In this document: positions 19,152 to 30,339 of the stretch, one piece after another
How positions within the stretch are numbered: the stretch's first letter is position 1
How the letters are laid out: every line of letters starts with the position of its first letter
The notes under the pieces: model-generated
The model's input: the letters and a program-made list of their open reading frames with translations, nothing else
The model's database searches: none
What the model was told of the DNA's origin: nothing
Position numbers and translations under genes: made by a program
Assembly (NCBI GenBank): GCA_963970005.1
Contig: CAXAMN010021718.1
Span: forward strand, 87,306-151,305
Length of the DNA: 64,000 nt
Source of the DNA: Durusdinium trenchii
Taxonomy: Eukaryota > Sar > Dinophyceae > Suessiales > Symbiodiniaceae
Direction of reading: 5' to 3'

Positions 19152-19785
19152 GTGGGGGAAAGGTTGACGAAAATGGAGCTCTTTCCAACATCCTATGACA
19201 TGCCCCGACGAGCAGCAACAATGAGCACTTCCAGACACGCGAGTCTTCCAGTTTGGCTCAAGCTGGAGTTTGATCGCCTCCGAAGCCCAGTCATGCTTCA
19301 AGCCCTCATTGTTGGGAAGTTCAAAGGGCAAAGGCTGTTACCAGCTGCCCTACAGCCCCCACTTCAGAGGTGCTTTGCCAGTGGTCAAGGCCTAGTTTCA
19401 ATTCACTGCCTTGCAGTGTACATACATGACCAAATTAATGGCACGTTTGAGGACATCTTCCCTCAACTTTACAAACGAGTTGACCTTTTGGAATATCCAA
19501 ATAATGGATCCTGTACCAAGGTGACTCTAGACGACGCACGTGTGATTGTTGAAGATATTGGTGCGCATGCTGATGGATGCTTTAGAGCAGTTCCTGGAGG
19601 ATGACAAGCAGCAGAACAAATCTATGGGTGTCCATCAGAAACCTGAACAGTTGCCTGACAATCTGGATGGCCGCCCCCAATCATCAGCATTCACTTTTGT
19701 CCCTACAGAAGATTTGCTGGCGAATTCACGCCGGCAGGCTGAGGGTATTTGGTACAAGGGCCATGCCAAAGGCTATTTGGTGTAG
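19152..19785 (+). pseudogene. unidentified coding-like region with a frame break
   Basis: One frame (19152-19604) reads fluently until VTLDDARVIVEDIGAH. The continuation is in another frame from about 19560 (LEQFLEDDKQQNKSMGV to 19785). Together they look like one decayed or spliced protein of about 200 residues. I do not recognise it. A spliced-leader-like 15-mer lies at 19248-19262. Confidence 0.35.
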
Positions 19786-20101
19786 TCCCGCACCAGCATG
19801 TATAAATTGACCGCTCACTACATGAGCAGACACGCCATTGATAAGCAATTCAACGTGTGGTACCAGATGCACAAAAGTAGATGGGTGGCATGTGGTGGCC
19901 AATGTGCAGGAACGTCCGCACCCATGTGGTACAACATCAGAGATGAAGAGCCTCCTTTCATCACCAAGCAGCTGTCAAGACACCTTGGCTGTATTGGGTA
20001 TTGTCGCACTGCCCGCAAACATGAAGCAAAGGGCTGATGGTGCAAGTGTTTTACCACAGCTGGTTGTGGCAGAAGTCATTTTGCTGCTGAGGTGTGGAGG
20101 T

Positions 20102-20380
20102 CTAGGACCTTCCGACTAAAGTGAAGTGGTCAGCATCCGCACGGGTGAGCACATGAAGCTGATCGTGATTGTTTGCGTGTGCGACGTAGTGAACACCACC
20201 CGCGACCAAGGTATAGTTTAAAAAAAGCGGCGCGAGCGTGGCAGCAAAGTTTAGCGAGTCCCTCATATATTCGCATCCCATGGTTGGCATCATTACTCCT
20301 ACCATTTCCTGCCTAGGGTGTAGCCCATAACCAGTAACAGTCGGTAAAAGATGATCACTGTTTTTGAGGAAGGCCTTCAC
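20102..20380 (-). CDS. hypothetical 92-residue ORF
   Basis: ATG to stop on the minus strand; reads fluently (DSLNFAATLAPLFLNYTLVA, GGVHYVAHANNHDQLHVLT). No family recognised. It converges with the decayed coding region on the plus strand. Length and composition are plausible for an exon or small gene but unproven. Confidence 0.3.
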   Translation of the reverse strand: MKAFLKNSDHLLPTVTGYGLHPRQEMVGVMMPTMGCEYMRDSLNFAATLAPLFLNYTLVAGGVHYVAHANNHDQLHVLTRADADHFTLVGRS

Positions 20381-20522
20381 ATGCCTTGACTAATTAATCA
20401 TCCACTATTAATTGCTGGTAATGGGATATACCCAACTCATGATATACCCAACTAATACCAGTAATACCTAATACCAACCAGCTCCACTGTTGTTTATACC
20501 ATGATTTACCCAACTCCTACCT

Positions 20523-21221
20523 TTGTCAGCATTGTTCCGCACAGGCTCTTCCCGTCCGCGCTCAAGCCTTCGCATCGCGGAGCTGGGCTTGGTTTTCACC
20601 CAACCAAAGACCGGACTGGGCGGTTCCCAGCGCGGACGGGGCGCGCGCGGAGGAGGCCGCTGCCGACAGACCTTTCGCCGACCGGTCCCTCGCGTTGAGG
20701 CCAATCCTCGCATGACTCGGGATGCCAAGATCATCCAGAGCTTGGCGACACTGTCGCCGCTTGGCCGGTCTTTTTTTGGGTTGACGCTTCGTGTGAAACA
20801 AGGACATTGCATTCTTAATTTTTGCGGTTGTTTTTGTTGTTGGTGTTTTGTTTTACCTTTTCTCCTTCCTCTTTTCCTTGCATTTGTCCACTCTCTCTGT
20901 GAGAGTGTGAGAGTCCCTTCAACTTTCAGTACTCTCAGCAGGAGCTTATCCTTCTCCACCATTTTCCACCATGCTTGCCGCGCCAAGCGTGGCATTTTGG
21001 GCAGTTCATGTCGTGCCACCATGGCTGTGGAGCGGCTGGAGTTGAAAGAGTTGGAAGAGTGTGAGCGGGTTTGGGTATTCCATGTAGCTAGAGACTACAC
21101 TCTTAGACCAGTCCGGCTGGCTTTGGAGTTGAGCAGTCGCGTCTCCGACCCTGTAGACAGACCCCTCAACTTGCTTTGGGAAGGACATCACCCGTGCAAG
21201 GTGGGTGGTATCATATGGTGA
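20523..21221 (+). other. open plus-strand frame, function unknown
   Basis: 232-codon open frame. Parts look coding (VEANPRMTRDAKIIQSLATL; MAVERLELKELEECERVWVF), while the middle is cysteine- and phenylalanine-rich over T-rich DNA and is more likely an intron. Could be two exons; no domain recognised. Confidence 0.25.
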
Positions 21222-21299
21222 TATGATTTGTGCACGAGTGCGGCTCCAGCGCAGATGTTCAAGCTAGAGCTCCTGATGAAGTCCTTTGTTCCGCGGCAA

Positions 21300-22900
21300 G
21301 TTGTGTTGCTTGTGTTCTTTGCAAAGTGTCTTTGAAACAAGCTCTAGGCCAGAACCAAAAGAAAGATCTCAATTGAACCTAGAAACCCCACATTGGCAAG
21401 ACAAACGAATCTTGAGGATTCCAAGTATTGTTCTTCTTTCCAAACATGCCCAAAAGGTCAAGAACTCTGACTCTGGGAGTGTCCCTCTTCCTTCCATCCC
21501 CTTCCATCGCAAGAAAAGGGATCTCCCATCAAGACGCCCTTAAAGACGCACGCGCGCGCGGAACGCGCGCCGAGGGTGGCCGTGGTGCTTTCCGCGTGGC
21601 AACTCCGCTTCAGTCCCGGAACCGGCTTCTGGCGCAGCTGCCTGCTCTCTGCCTCAGCGCTAGGAGCGGGCTTTGGTCGGAGCGGGGGTGCCGGAGAAGA
21701 AGGACATCGGGTGGACCCTTTTGGTTGCGGAGATAGGCAGGTTTTGAAGGAATGCCAGCCAGATGAGGTGAAATCGAAGTCCTTGGACATGCCACATGGG
21801 TGTGTAGCTCAAATAGAAACCTCTCCCCCCGGTCACTCCGTCGGCACCAAGGGTGTCTCCCCTTTCAACTACACACCCTTCAAACGCGTCTTCTCGCATG
21901 GAACCATATCTCGTGTCTTCTCCCTCGTTCGCGATGGGCCTCGTCACCTCCGTTTCGTCGCGTCCGTTTCGGAGCGTCCGCCCCGTTCGCAGCTGTTTGG
22001 GAGTTGAGAGAAGCGGTGCGAGGCGACCCCACGAGCCTTGAGCCCTGAGCCCTGATCCCTGGTTGGTTGGTTTCGGGGCAAACGGGTCGAGTCTTTGCCA
22101 CATTTTGCCACCTTCTAATTGGTGAAACAGATTTTGACGCATCAGGTCTCAGATTCGTCTATCACATGCAGACCCTCAGGAACTTGGCCCTTCTTCCAAA
22201 CCACGTGTCATCGTCAGAGCGCCCCAACGAGCGCCCCAACGAACGGACGCCGGCGCGGACCGTCTTTCTTTTTTCAGGGCAGCCGTTCGATGCCGTTGCT
22301 GTGCAGGTTTGTACTATGGAGATCAGTCCACCTTGTACAGAGCCTGAGCTGCAGACGTGGTGCGAGCACGTCTACGCTCGTCTTCTATCGCTCGAACGCG
22401 TTTCTTTTCTTTTTTTTTCGTGGAAGAGCTGAAGGGCAGGGAGTAGCCGCAACTCTGAAGATAAACACCAACATTGGTGTGGTTGCAGTTGTGAACTTAT
22501 CAGTTCCTACCAAGCCAAGATCCCTGGAGATGCAAAGATGTTACAAGGAAGTCAGCATCTCTTGCAGTATCAGGTTTGTTGCAGACAACGATGTCCTGCT
22601 TCCCAGCCGAATGACACATTTTTTACAGCCAGGATTCAGCAGAGATGACTCAGCCATCGCAACAGTCAGGATTTCCGCATGATCCATGAGGGCGCATGGA
22701 GGATCCCACACTAGCAACGACACGATCATCCGGAAGGTGTCAAACAGCACCAGCCACGTTCAAATGCCTTTCCGGGGAAGATGAATTGGTTTTTCAAGGA
22801 AGGACAGATTGAGTATCTCTTCCACTGAGCACATGACCTCTGTGTCCTGTGGGTAAACCAGATTGAAGGTTGAAAGTGATAGACCTGTGAATTCGTACAC
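21300..22900. other. no assignable gene
   Basis: Several overlapping open frames on both strands with no recognisable domain. A CG-rich ACGCGCGCGCGG segment lies near 21547-21560. Confidence 0.3.
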
Positions 22901-22901
22901 T

Positions 22902-23156
22902 TGCTCCTAGTAGCGATGCACTTGTTCCTAGTAGCTTATTGTTTCTAATAGCTTTATTGTTACTACTAGTAAGGCACTTGTTACTAGAAGCGATGCACTT
23001 GTTCCTAGTAGCTTGTTGTTTCTAGTAGCTTCTTGTTACTACTAGTAAGGCACTTGTTACTANNNNNNNNNNTGTTTCTAGTAGCTTCTTGTTACTACTA
23101 GTAAGGCACTTGTTACTAGAAGCGATGCACTTGTTCCTAGTAGCTTATTGTTTCGA
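22902..23156 (-). repeat. module array with assembly gap
   Basis: Complement modules gcgatgcacttgttcc, agcttattgtttc, taaggcacttgtta and agcttcttgtta repeat in the same order at least three times. Ten N (23063-23072) sit inside, so array length is uncertain. Confidence 0.9.
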
Positions 23157-23480
23157 CAAGAACATGAAAGCTGCCATGTGGACATTTGTAGGGCTCTCCA
23201 GGCACTCCCTGTGGTGCAAACATGGAAGTATAGCACTTAGAGGAAGTCGTTCTCTTGCGGAGGCCATCTTCCACCCAAACCATGTCAATCTTAATTCAAT
23301 AAACACTATCTTCCATCAAACATACACAACATTTTGCGGAGGCTATCTTCCCCCCAACTCAAGGAGCCCGCACGGATGTAAGCGCAGTCCCTTCCGCACC
23401 GGCCTCTTTTCGCTTGGTCTTCATCGAGGCGATCCGCCCGCGGTGGATCTGCCCCGCCCGAGGCCGCGACCACGAGGTCT

Positions 23481-23693
23481 TTGGCGCTTGGCCATCGTGG
23501 CTCAACTGGACTCTTCATCGCGGCTCCTCCCGTTCTTCGCGCGTTCCTTGGAGAAGGCTTCGTCCATCGCTTCTCCGACGAAGAAAACAGGCCGAAGATG
23601 TTCAGGGCGAAGGCGTTCGGAGACCTGCTGGTCTTTTGGCAAGAGAGCTTCCAACTGTGCCCAGTTTCTGTCTTTTATAATATAGTGGATTGA
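23481..23693 (+). CDS. coding-like segment, unidentified
   Basis: The frame reads LFIAAPPVLRAFLGEGFVHR and SDEENRPKMFRAKAFGDLLV, more protein-like than its neighbours. It could be an exon; splice sites and family are not determined. Confidence 0.25.
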   Translation: MALGHRGSTGLFIAAPPVLRAFLGEGFVHRFSDEENRPKMFRAKAFGDLLVFWQESFQLCPVSVFYNIVD

Positions 23694-23917
23694 AACCAGC
23701 CACAACAGGCAGACATGTTGTATCCCCTTTTGCGCATTGGTTGCGCACCTGATTCCCCAACGGTTGGCTTCCGTTTCGCCGTCGCCAATCCAAGGAGGAA
23801 CTTCCCAAGATGGTGTGACACCGCGAAGCGGAGCAGAAAAGTCACGAAACGAAACGGTCGGCCGCGGCATTTGGGCGCCGCCGGGGTGGATTTGGCCGGT
23901 GAAGTATAGCCATTGGC

Positions 23918-24113
23918 CTAAGAGTGATGGTCTCCAACCTAGTAATGAATAACGTCCTTGCTACTAGTAGTATGGCCAGGAGCGCAACGTTCGTAGCGTC
24001 CGATCGCTCCGTTCGTAGCGATGCCCGCTCCGTTCGTAGCGATGCCCGCTCCGTTCGTAGCGATGCCCTTTATTAAATAGCGATGGCCTCCAACCAAATA
24101 GCCATGGCCTCGA
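23918..24113 (-). repeat. module array
   Basis: Includes three successive gcgatgcccgctccgttcgta-type units with CGTTCGTAG connectors, then ggcctccaacc modules with AAATAG connectors. Confidence 0.9.
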
Positions 24114-24639
24114 CTCGGATGGTCAACGATCCTTATTCCGAACCGCACGAAGACACGAGAACGTGTCTCGGTGTTCCTTCGGTCACCTCGTGCTTGTTGG
24201 TCGGTTTAGCGAGTTGTAGGCATTCTAGAGCCGGTTAAATGTTCGGTTCTTTCCCCGACCCACCAGGAACTTTCGGAAGACTTCGTGCATCAAGTATTTG
24301 GTTGGGATGCCTCATTTTGCCTTAAAGACCAGCACAAACACTGCTTTTCACCCCTGATTCACTGCCGAAGTCCAGTTCCACGATTCTGGGCACCGAACTC
24401 GTCGACGGTCTTTTGGTCTCATCGGGTCAGGGACTTCGGACAGGGACGATGGGACTTGTGGGGCACCGGGGCACTTCTTCACACCTTCCACTCCTCCTTC
24501 AGAGGATTCCAATGCACCATTTTTACTAAGGATTCTACACTGCAACACTCAGGTCCAACCACTTTTAGAATGGTCAAATGGAAGGCCTAAGGGTTCCAAA
24601 CCTCACACCAGTGCCCTTGTCGGTCGTTCAAAGCGGCAG

Positions 24640-24735
24640 CATGGACGACCCGCGCCTCAGGGGCGACATCAAATCGGCCAGTCGATGTACGACCCTGAGC
24701 TTTCGAAGGAAGTGCGGGAGGAGTGCGTTGTTTCT
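24640..24735 (+). other. possible exon fragment
   Basis: One frame reads GRHQIGQSMYDPELSKEVRE immediately upstream of a module array. Protein-like, unrecognised. Confidence 0.2.
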
Positions 24736-24850
24736 ACGCAGGAGCAAGGATGCTACTAGTAGCAAAGGGCATCGCTACGTTCGGAGCGATCGGACGCTAT
24801 TAGGGGCTCCTGGCCTTACTACGAACGGAGCGATAGGACGCTACTAGTGG
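24736..24850 (+). repeat. module array
   Basis: gagcaaggatg, agcaaagggcatcg, gagcgatcggacg, gggctcctggcctta, gagcgataggacg; connectors CTACTAG, CTACGTTCG, CTATTAG, CTACGAACG. Confidence 0.9.
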
Positions 24851-25149
24851 ATCACCTGCACATCACCGAACTTTGAAGGCCTAGATGGCCTGAGCTACGG
24901 CCTTGCTTGGTTTTATGGGAAGAGGAGAGCCCCAGTCGTAGGAGTCAGCTTCGGCTCCAGGCCACACTCATGTATAGACAAGCAGTCTCGTTTTCTGCTC
25001 TTTTGGTAGACATGTATCTACCTGGATGTTGAGATGTTGGCCCTTCTCTGTTGATGGATGTTCGGGCGAGCCTGCTTTTCCGAGTCTGTAGCACTTTGTG
25101 AACCTCGAAGTGCAGATTTCGTGGCAGGTGCAGCACTTTGTGCTCTCAG

Positions 25150-25245
25150 ATGCTCACTCTCACTCTACTCTGACTCTCTCTCTCACTCACACTCTCACCC
25201 ACCCACTCCTCTAACTCACGCTCTCACTCTCTCACTCACTTCTCC
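25150..25245. repeat. CTCACT-rich low-complexity tract
   Basis: Imperfect ctcactct runs on the plus strand. Confidence 0.75.
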
Positions 25246-25289
25246 CATGCTTTTCGCCGCAAGGGCCGCCCTGCTAGGCCTGCTTTAGG

Positions 25290-25435
25290 GCGGTTGGCAC
25301 CGACCCACCGTCCCACCGGACGCTCCGAATCCGCCCGCCGCGTCCGCCCGCGTCCGCCCGCGTCCGCCGCTCCCGCAGCGAGGTGCCGATCTCATGGAGT
25401 CCTTCGGCCTCAAGGTGCAAAGGCCCCCGGCCGGG
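25290..25435 (+). other. possible proline-rich exon
   Basis: One frame gives PPAASARVRPRPPLPQRGAD followed by LMESFGLKVQRPPAG; GC content is well above the neighbouring sequence. No family recognised. Confidence 0.2.
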
Positions 25436-26502
25436 CACAGGGGGCTATTAGGAGCAAAGGACGCTACTAAGAGCGGGCATGTTCGCCCGGTGTGGAAACA
25501 GCGGTGTTGGCCACGGTGCCACGGTGCGCCGTAGTTCGGAGGGGGGGCCGGCTTGTGCTCCACTTTGAAGCTTCACCAGCTGGCACTCGGTGAATTGTGA
25601 GGAATGCAAGAATCCGTTGTCTGAAGGCAGTCTCGCTGCGGATGGAAGATCATCCAGGTCAGCGCTCCCCTCGAATCCAACGGACGAAGAAAGCAAAAGT
25701 GGAGAACAAAATAAGAAACTCCTGCCAGCACCACCTTGTTCGAGTGGTTTATAGACCCCTAGGATGTACTTTACCATCATACCATCTAATAACATCCATA
25801 ACCATCAGATTTGGGTGGTGCTGGTGTCAGGCGTGGTTCGTTTCTATAGCAGCGTGTGTGTGCGTGTTGATCCCAAGTCTTCCGAGATCCTAAGGGTCTC
25901 TTGCGAGTTGATTTCTGGCCATGACATGGTGCCATGACATGAATCTGTAGGGTACATCAGACACGGCCCTTCAAAAGGTTCATGCCATTCAAGTTTGGGA
26001 GTCCCTGTAGCTTAAAGTGCAACCCCAGATCATCCAGGACTGGAAGAGTTGCATGGATAGGTCGTTTTTCATGGTATTGATGGTACGTTTTAACTCTTCC
26101 AGTCCCATTCGTCTGGTCTGGGTGCACCAAACATTCACCCCCCCCTTCGACCGTTTCACTCTTCCCGGGCAGGGCCGAATATTTGCAGCTCCTAAAGGCT
26201 GACGGTCGCTGTGTTGGGAGGGAAGCTGCGGACTAAAAGCAGCAGAGTATGGCGGGAGTCATCATTTGAATCATTTCCAGGTGACTCAGAGCTTACTTGA
26301 CCGGGGCAGAAGAAGTTCTTTTCTTGAAAGAACGAGGTGGAGCGACGATGGACCTGCGTTGGGCCTGGCGTTCTTTCAATCAGCTCGGGTCCACTCTTGA
26401 TTCAAAAAGAAAGCCCGTGATGAGGGCTTCGTTCGCTGAAACCTTTTCCATTTGAGAGTTTAGATTGTTGGGTGTATTCTTGGTATGAACCAAAAGGGAT
26501 AG

Positions 26503-26634
26503 GCCATAGCTATTCGGTTGGAGGCCATTGCTATTAGGTTCTTTTGTAGCTTCTTGTTCCGTTCGTAGCTATTTGTTCCTATAGTAGCGATGCCCTTGTT
26601 CCTAGTAGCTTCTTGCTCCTAGTAAGGTCAGGAG
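26503..26634. repeat. module array with an orientation switch
   Basis: Begins with plus-orientation gttggaggccattgctatta, then changes to complement modules (agcttcttgttcc, gcgatgcccttgttcc, agcttcttgctcc). Confidence 0.85.
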
Positions 26635-26649
26635 CTACCAGGCTTTGCG

Positions 26650-26830
26650 AGATAACTTCCAGCTGCCACCTCAACGGGCGAGGCCTGCGCGAAGTCCTCC
26701 GAAGGCCTCGACGAGCGGCGCAAGCAGCGAACGGAGGATTTCCTGAGGCTCTTTCAGATGGGACGTGAGAAGGGCGGGCCATTCGGATGTCACTCCGAGG
26801 ACCACATGGAACTCCAAAACCATCGGGTTG
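26650..26830 (+). CDS. coding-like exon, unidentified
   Basis: The frame reads GEACAKSSEGLDERRKQRTE, DFLRLFQMGREKGGPFGCHS, EDHMEL. This is strongly protein-like (charged helix, no stop) and begins near CTTCCAG at 26658-26664. No family assigned; donor unknown. Confidence 0.35.
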
Positions 26831-27239
26831 GTATGAGGAAAAGGGTCGAAACCACCGGTCGATTCTCAGGTTCCGTGGGATCGTAGGATGGGGTGTTCAA
26901 AAAAGATGTGAATAGCATTGCAAAGCTCTTCTTTCATCCGTGACATCGGCTGACTGGCTTAAAACGGCAGGCAGCCATTCCAAGGAACATCCTCGGACTC
27001 TTCCGTGCTGTGCCAAGGGATGTTAAAGGTACATCGGGTGATGTGGAGGGGGTTGTTTACTAGAGCCTCACGCTCACACGGGTCAATTGTGATGATGCAA
27101 AAGCCTGTTTGGACAGGACGGATCAGAAAATCAACGAACCGGTGCACAGACAAGAAGTGCTTGGTCAAATTAGCAGACGTGTGAAGAAATTATTGGAATG
27201 CAAGGAAGTGAAATGACATGCATGGATGAACTATGATGA

Positions 27240-27346
27240 ACTAGGAGCAAGGACGCTATTAGTAGCTCCTGGCCTTACTACTAGTGGCCAGAAGCTACTA
27301 GGAGCAAAGGGCATCGTTACTAGGAGCAAGGACGCTACTAGTGGAG
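27240..27346 (+). repeat. module array
   Basis: gagcaaggacg, agctcctggcctta, tggccagaag, gagcaaagggcatcg, gagcaaggacg with CTACTAG or CTATTAG connectors. Confidence 0.9.
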
Positions 27347-27689
27347 GGGAAGGCAATCGCTGTTTCATTCGCAGGCAGATGGTTTCAGATGGCCGACCAC
27401 TCAGCTGCTCCCCAGTGAGTCGACTGCCCCATTTACAGCAGGTCTTGAGCTGAAAGCTATAGGAGTTTTTACTTCTCTCTTGTCTCCTCACTGGTCTCCC
27501 CATATTTTAGAGTGATATAAGTTGCTATTAGGATCTATTTGGGGTCTATGCTGGCGTATTGCAATTTCTTGTTCAATCAGCTAGCATCAGCTGCCCGGGG
27601 GTGAGAAACTCAGCTCATTCTGAAAGCCTTCGACGACTTGGTGTGTTTACGGGGTGGTCAAACTGTTCGGAAGGTCCAACCGTTCGGGT

Positions 27690-27752
27690 GGAGGAACAAA
27701 GGGCATCGCTACGAACGGAACAAGGACGCTACGAACGGGGCGCGCTCCTGGT
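27690..27752 (+). repeat. short module array
   Basis: aacaaagggcatcg, gaacaaggacg and ggcgcgctcctgg joined by CTACGAACG. Confidence 0.8.
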
Positions 27753-27780
27753 TCGGTTGCACATGTTGCTTGCTCCCGCT

Positions 27781-27869
27781 CCAACAATCATGGAAGTGAA
27801 CGTTCTGGCCCCGAGAGGAAGACTATGTTCCTCCACCAAGAGGGGGTTGTCCACTTCCATGATTGTTGG
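27781..27869. repeat. inverted repeat (21-bp arms)
   Basis: Left arm 27781-27801 (ccaacaatcatggaagtgaac) pairs with 27849-27869 at 20 of 21 positions; the loop is 47 bp. Pairing may extend outward through the C-rich and G-rich flanks. Confidence 0.8.
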
Positions 27870-28583
27870 GGGGGGAGGGTGATTATTAACTTGTGTGTTA
27901 AGCTTTGTTGCTCACTTTGCAATTTCACCGGCGCACAAGCTGCTTGTGAAGGTATCTGAAGTCTCAGGTGGCTCAAGAGTCTTTCCCTGGACCGCACGGT
28001 GAAACATGACACTGACTTCGGGCGGTGCTGTCGGTCCCTGTTTTGTTCAGAAGGCATTCATCAACCTTCTCCTGTCATGCCCGGCCGAAACCTCCAAGGT
28101 TACTTTCCGGACGCAAGCACGCTGAAGCTGTTGGAGCCTCTCCTGGGCAGGCGAAAGAACAAGTTGCTCCGAGAAAGACAGGAGGCCCATAGTATGAGTA
28201 ACGTTCAGATTCTTACTTAGATCTTCTTCATGATTTCAAGGAACTGGGGGCAAAGACCACCAGGAGGCCCGGTGAAGATCAGGAAGTCATGCCGAGAAAG
28301 ATGCTGCTCCCACAGTGCTGAATCCAACATTGGTATCTGCCCAAAGGTATGGCCGCTACGGACGTTTTGTTGCTAGTAGCGATGGCCTCCACCTAGTAGC
28401 TGCCCAAATAAGGTGGCTACAGATTCAAGTCAACACCTCCCAGGTCACGTGGCGATGTTCTAAGTGCATGCTCCAAGCGAGTACGGGTAGCTGCAACGTA
28501 TTCGGCCAAGTACCCAGGGATCTTAGTCCAAGCACGACGGCAAACTGAACCTGCTCCCAAGGGGAGAAAAAACCGATTCCAGA

Positions 28584-28653
28584 CCTACTAGCTTCTTGCT
28601 ACTAGTAGAAATTGAAATGCCCTTGTTACTAGTAGCTTCTTGCTACTAGTAAT
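28584..28653 (-). repeat. short module array
   Basis: agcttcttgcta, gcccttgtta, agcttcttgcta with CTAGTAG connectors, partly degenerate. Confidence 0.75.
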
Positions 28654-28825
28654 GCACAAGAACAGATGTTTGTCATTTCTTCGGTTTTTTAGGTACCCGA
28701 ACCGCACCAGAAAGGTGCGTGCCGCGGCACGATGCCACGCGGTCGCACGCGTGACGCCGCGCGTGGATGCATTGCCTGTTGAGGCGTTGCCATGAGATTT
28801 GTGCCAGAGGCGTATCTCCGGAGTA

Positions 28826-28975
28826 ACAAGGGACGCTACGAACGGGGCTCCTGGCATCGCTACTAGGAGCTAGGACGCTACTAGTAACAAAGGGCATCGA
28901 AACGACCGGAGCGATCGGACGCTACTAGGGGAGCTCCTGGCCTTACTACTAGTAACAAGAAGCTACTAGTGACTA
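28826..28975 (+). repeat. module array
   Basis: aacaagggacg, gggctcctggcatcg, gagctaggacg, aacaaagggcatcg, gagcgatcggacg, gagctcctggcctta, aacaagaag. Confidence 0.9.
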
Positions 28976-29567
28976 TGGGCGCCTCTCTGGAGTTGGTGAA
29001 CACGGGTTTGATGCGTTTCAGATCTCTTGTTTCTTGTGATGCACATCGAAGCCAACTGCGCGGGCTGTTGAACCAAAATGCATGCTCCGGCGTGACCGGT
29101 TCGGCGTGTGACCGTGAAATCTGGGCGAACGACTCCCGAAACACGAAATGACTGTGATCCTGTGTTCGGCGAACGGATCGAAAGGGGTGTGAACACCCAC
29201 CGGCCAGGTCGAGCGAAAGCTCCTCTCACCGAAGAGGTGGGACGCCGAGTCGATGCCGGTCTCGAATGGGTTCGATGGGTACTTGTTCAAGGTACTTTGT
29301 CATGTTTCCATTTCCAGTTACCTGTATGGCTGTACTCGCTGTCTTGCCGTACTTTGACAATGACACAGGTCGTACCCGCGAGTTGTACCCGCGTGGGTGT
29401 TGTCTGCCCCATCCACGCGTGCAAAGGGCATGTGATTGTAGCTGGTCGCTGTGAACCCACGCACTGGAGCCACGGCCTTTTCGACGCCAGCAGCTTCGGG
29501 CCACAAGAGTTTGGGCGATCGGATGAATACCGGCCACCGCCGCCGTTTCGTCAAAGACGTCCCGAGT

Positions 29568-29705
29568 CTTGTTACTAGTAGCTTCTTGTTACTACTAGTA
29601 AGGCACCTGTTACTACTAGCGTGGCACTTGTTCCTAGTAGCTTCCTACTAGTAATGCCAGGAGCTACGAACGTAGCTTCTTGCTACTAGTAATGGCCTCC
29701 AAGCT
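29568..29705 (-). repeat. module array
   Basis: agcttcttgtta, taaggcacctgtta, gcgtggcacttgttcc, agcttcc, atgccaggagc, atggcctccaa with CTACTAG-type connectors. Confidence 0.85.
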
Positions 29706-29873
29706 AGCGTTTCACACATTTCAGATCATTTCAGTCATGTGATGAATACTTTGCACCAGTCCCCAACAGTTCCTTTTTCTTTGAACATACACAGCCGGGA
29801 CAAAAGTTGGTAACAAGCTTGTGAGTACATAACCCACAACCCTTTCCCCTTGGACTCCTACAGAGGATCACAG

Positions 29874-29962
29874 TGGAATGCCGGCGGATTAGTTTCCACT
29901 CCGAAGTAAATGTATAGCATTGCAATTTAGTTCGGGGTGGAAACTAAACCGCCGGAATTCCA
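29874..29962. repeat. 32-bp-arm inverted repeat (hairpin)
   Basis: Arms 29874-29905 and 29931-29962 pair at 29 of 32 positions around a 25-bp loop. Core is ccggcgg(a/t)ttagtttccac. Confidence 0.85.
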
Positions 29963-29981
29963 TTGGGAAAGAGAAGTGATG

Positions 29982-30281
29982 TCAATGACATTCTCGAGTG
30001 AAGTTGTTACCAAACTGTTTTCCTCCTGAAGTGTATACCCTCCCCCTTGAAAAAGATTTGAAACAGTGGGTGACATCGGAAGATGTCATGACTGCCTGCT
30101 TGCGCAGCGTCAGATTTTCCATATAGACAGCGTCCGCCAGCCCGCGTCCTCGATCGGAGGCGAAGGCGATGCCCTTGGCCGAGCTGTTACACTCCACCAA
30201 AGGCCCGGAGTCCGGGCAGAGTGGATCGGGAGGTCTCCGGCCGTGTTGGAAGTTTTTTGGCGCTGAAGAAGCAGGAAACAA
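29982..30281 (-). CDS. coding-like segment, possibly pectin-lyase-fold
   Basis: The minus frame reads CPDSGPLVECNSSAKGIAFA, SDRGRGLADAVYMENLTLRK, QAVMTSSDVTHCF. The G.A..S..GRG....V.MENLT pattern recalls the C-terminal turns of GH28-type polygalacturonases (GIRIK..  GRGG.V.NI...N). No catalytic motif is present in the segment, and flanking exons were not found, so this is a tentative fold-level guess. Confidence 0.3.
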   Translation of the reverse strand: MFPASSAPKNFQHGRRPPDPLCPDSGPLVECNSSAKGIAFASDRGRGLADAVYMENLTLRKQAVMTSSDVTHCFKSFSRGRVYTSGGKQFGNNFTRECH

Positions 30282-30339
30282 CGCCGAAGCATCTCGAGCG
30301 ACCCATCAAATCGGAGGCGCTGAGTCACTGAGGAGTCAG

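Noticed and set aside
20523-21221. Open 232-codon frame as one complete protein
   Set aside because: The middle is a T-rich tract read as Phe/Cys/Leu, typical of intron rather than protein; kept only as possible exon material.
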